Source of the DNA: SG8-41 sp036397875
GTDB lineage: Bacteria > Pseudomonadota > Gammaproteobacteria > Burkholderiales > SG8-41
Assembly (NCBI GenBank): GCA_036397875.1
Contig: DASWIC010000296.1
Span: 22,250 to 86,249 of the forward strand
Direction: 5' to 3'
DNA: 64,000 nucleotides
This document shows, in pieces, positions 61,381 to 64,000 of this stretch; positions within the stretch are counted from its first letter, which is position 1; each line of letters begins with the position of its first letter. The position numbers and the translations under genes were made by a program. Under the pieces are notes generated by a model. The model ran no database searches. It was not told the origin of the DNA and saw nothing but the letters and a program-made list of their open reading frames with translations.

Positions 61381-62022
61381 ATGGAAATACTTGAGCGCAT
61401 AGAGGAGCAGATTGCCGCGAGCGGTCTGCCGCTCGTCGGTATCACGCTCGCGGCCGTGCCCTGCCCGGACACGCCGTTGATCCTGACGCTGCACTGGCAC
61501 GGCTTCATTAAAGAGAAGCTGGCCGACGTGGAGCAGGCCGAGGCGGTGTCCTACACATCGCTGCCGAGCTCCGCGCTGCAGTTGAACGATCGCTGGCGCG
61601 ATCTGGTTGCGGTGGACCGCGCCGCGATGGAGGCGGCTTGGGAGCTGGGCGCGTGGGATGTCGCGCGCGCCGAGCGCAAAGGCTGCATGCGGCCTGGTGC
61701 GCCCTCCACCGAAGCGCTTGAATGCCTGCAGGCGTTCGGCGCATTCCCGTACGGCATCAACGGCAGCCAGGTGGTGGTGGCAGATGCGCCCGATGCCGAC
61801 GAGCTGCTGCGGCTTGCGGCATGCCGCGGTTACCTCATGTGGCTGTTCCGGCCAGTCAGTGGCGGCATCTGGGCCGAAGTTGCCGATGACACTACCTTGA
61901 CCTCGAGGGGACGGCGGCCCCCGCCCTGCCCGCATCGTCCGATCCCGCCCCGTTGCGACGGCAACCGCAAGACGGTTTACCGCTTCGGAGTCTCCACCAG
62001 TACCCCGCTGGAACTAGACTAA
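61381..62022 (+). CDS. Conserved hypothetical protein
   Basis: 213-residue soluble protein with no signal peptide or transmembrane helix. It begins MEILERIEEQIAASGLPLVGITLAAVPCPDTPLILTLHWHGF. A Cys-containing middle (ERKGCMRPGAPSTEALECLQAFGAFPYG) leads to ANDA-like VVVADAPDADELLRLAACRGYLMW, and a Pro/Arg/Cys-rich tail (RPPPCPHRPIPPRC). Four or more cysteines could bind metal, but no known motif is evident. It stands alone upstream of groES, with its own leader. Confidence 0.75.
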   Translation: MEILERIEEQIAASGLPLVGITLAAVPCPDTPLILTLHWHGFIKEKLADVEQAEAVSYTSLPSSALQLNDRWRDLVAVDRAAMEAAWELGAWDVARAERKGCMRPGAPSTEALECLQAFGAFPYGINGSQVVVADAPDADELLRLAACRGYLMWLFRPVSGGIWAEVADDTTLTSRGRRPPPCPHRPIPPRCDGNRKTVYRFGVSTSTPLELD

Positions 62023-62035
62023 CCGACTAGTTTTT
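62012..62035 (+). terminator. Weak terminator-like hairpin after the hypothetical gene
   Basis: AACTAG/CTAGTT with a 9-nt loop followed by a short T-run, overlapping the stop codon. A/T-rich and short, so low confidence. Confidence 0.35.
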
Positions 62036-62127
62036 AATCGTTTTTTGGCGGCTTGCGGTTTCGCCACCACCTGGGTTAGTGAGAACTAACATCGGTGCCT
62101 AACTGGTTGGCTTGTACAGCTAACCTG

Positions 62128-62156
62128 TTGACATAGCGCAATCTTACCCGTATTGT
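62128..62156 (+). promoter_or_regulatory. groESL sigma70 promoter
   Basis: TTGACA (62128-62133), 17-bp spacer, TATTGT (62151-62156): a near-consensus housekeeping promoter directly ahead of and overlapping the CIRCE operator. Confidence 0.85.
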
Positions 62157-62182
62157 TAGCACTCGGTGTGGACGAGTGCCAA
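62156..62182 (+). promoter_or_regulatory. CIRCE operator (HrcA-binding site)
   Basis: TTAGCACTC-N9-GAGTGCCAA, one mismatch from the CIRCE consensus TTAGCACTC-N9-GAGTGCTAA. Its first base is the last base of the -10, so HrcA binding would block transcription start. groES begins 46 bp downstream. Confidence 0.93.
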
Positions 62183-62227
62183 ACAGTCGTTCTCCGTCAT
62201 CCAGGTTAATCCACAGGAGGCTCAATC

Positions 62228-62521
62228 ATGAAGATACGTCCGCTACACGACCGCGTGATGGTCAAGCGGTTGGAGGAAGAACGCAAGACCGCTTCCGGGA
62301 TCGTCATTCCCGACACTGCCGCCGAGAAGCCCGATCAGGGCGAAGTCATGGCAGTGGGCAAAGGCAAGATCCTCGAGGACGGCAAAGTGCGTCCCCTCGA
62401 CATCAAGGTGGGAGACAAGATCCTGTTCGGGAAGTACTCCGGACAGACCGTAAGGATTAAAGGCGACGAGCTGCTCGTGATGCGCGAAGAAGACATCATG
62501 GGCGTGGTCGAAGGCAGATAA
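62228..62521 (+). CDS. groES: Co-chaperonin GroES
   Basis: Heptameric lid of the GroEL folding chamber. 97 residues, MKIRPLHDRVMVKRLEEERKT, with the mobile loop KTASGIVIPDTAAEKPDQG (about 20-38) that contacts GroEL, and VGDKILFGKYSGQTV. A strong GGAGG is 7 bp before the ATG. Transcribed from a sigma70 promoter under HrcA/CIRCE control with groEL. Confidence 0.98.
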   Translation: MKIRPLHDRVMVKRLEEERKTASGIVIPDTAAEKPDQGEVMAVGKGKILEDGKVRPLDIKVGDKILFGKYSGQTVRIKGDELLVMREEDIMGVVEGR

Positions 62522-62556
62522 TCCAGCGCATTCCGCAATAACTGGAGTAATCAGAT

Positions 62557-64000
<1,444 letters not shown>

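Overview
The window is a GC-rich chromosomal segment made almost entirely of housekeeping genes. Gene content and order point to an aerobic betaproteobacterium (Burkholderiales/Nitrosomonadales-like). The supporting signs are pilMNOPQ-aroKB, lptD-surA-pdxA-rsmA facing amgK-murU-pepP-ubiH, dusB-fis, a cytochrome c4, a livKHMGF operon, an oxygen-dependent HemF and a groESL operon with a CIRCE operator. I see no prophage, insertion sequence, CRISPR array or integron. The lineage is inferred from gene order and protein motifs, not from a database search.

Layout. 1-6579 (-): type IV pilus genes pilMNOPQ, then aroK and aroB (aroB is cut by the left edge). 6817-9749 (+): PBP1A and a nucleotidyltransferase-like protein. 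9809-11817: hemB (-), an intergenic candidate small RNA (+), and cytochrome c4 (+). 11854-14638 (-): hemL, thiE, thiD. 14725-15299 (+): rubredoxin and glyoxalase I. 15277-20810 (-): rsmA, pdxA, surA, lptD. 20872-25110 (+): amgK, murU, pepP, ubiH. 25480-31478 (+): dusB, fis, purH, purD, a VOC protein, hemF. 31590-40154 (-): a branched-chain amino-acid ABC transporter operon that runs on into a membrane histidine kinase and a Ser/Thr kinase fused to two receiver domains. 40258-46037 (-): a small cytochrome c, a YyaL-type protein, a PA2778/PA2779-type pair, ilvD. 46093-56189 (+): lgt, tRNA-Ala(CGC), a phosphate transport pair, two acyl-CoA dehydrogenases, ridA, recG, ubiA, ubiD. 56229-61146 (-): an exported protein, two tandem OmpA-like barrels, dacB, bioA. 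61381-64000 (+): a hypothetical protein and groES-groEL (groEL is cut by the right edge).

Functional themes are cell-envelope assembly and recycling (pilus secretin, LptD/SurA, PBP1A, DacB, AmgK-MurU, Lgt), heme biosynthesis and cytochromes (HemB, HemL, HemF, c4, small cytochrome c), ubiquinone synthesis (UbiA, UbiD, UbiH), purine and cofactor synthesis, and branched-chain amino-acid uptake.

The least ordinary signals are not protein genes. (1) The hemB-cytochrome c4 gap encodes three consecutive hairpins. The first exposes a CUCCUCCC anti-Shine-Dalgarno loop and the last is a canonical intrinsic terminator, which looks like a small regulatory RNA. (2) Several intergenic gaps hold degenerate 7-mer (one 8-mer) phased repeats, two of them arranged as inverted arms. 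One fills the surA-pdxA gap and leaves pdxA without an ordinary start codon. (3) A 31-bp duplicated palindrome follows hemF. (4) A sensor kinase and a kinase-receiver-receiver fusion sit directly behind the liv transporter genes.
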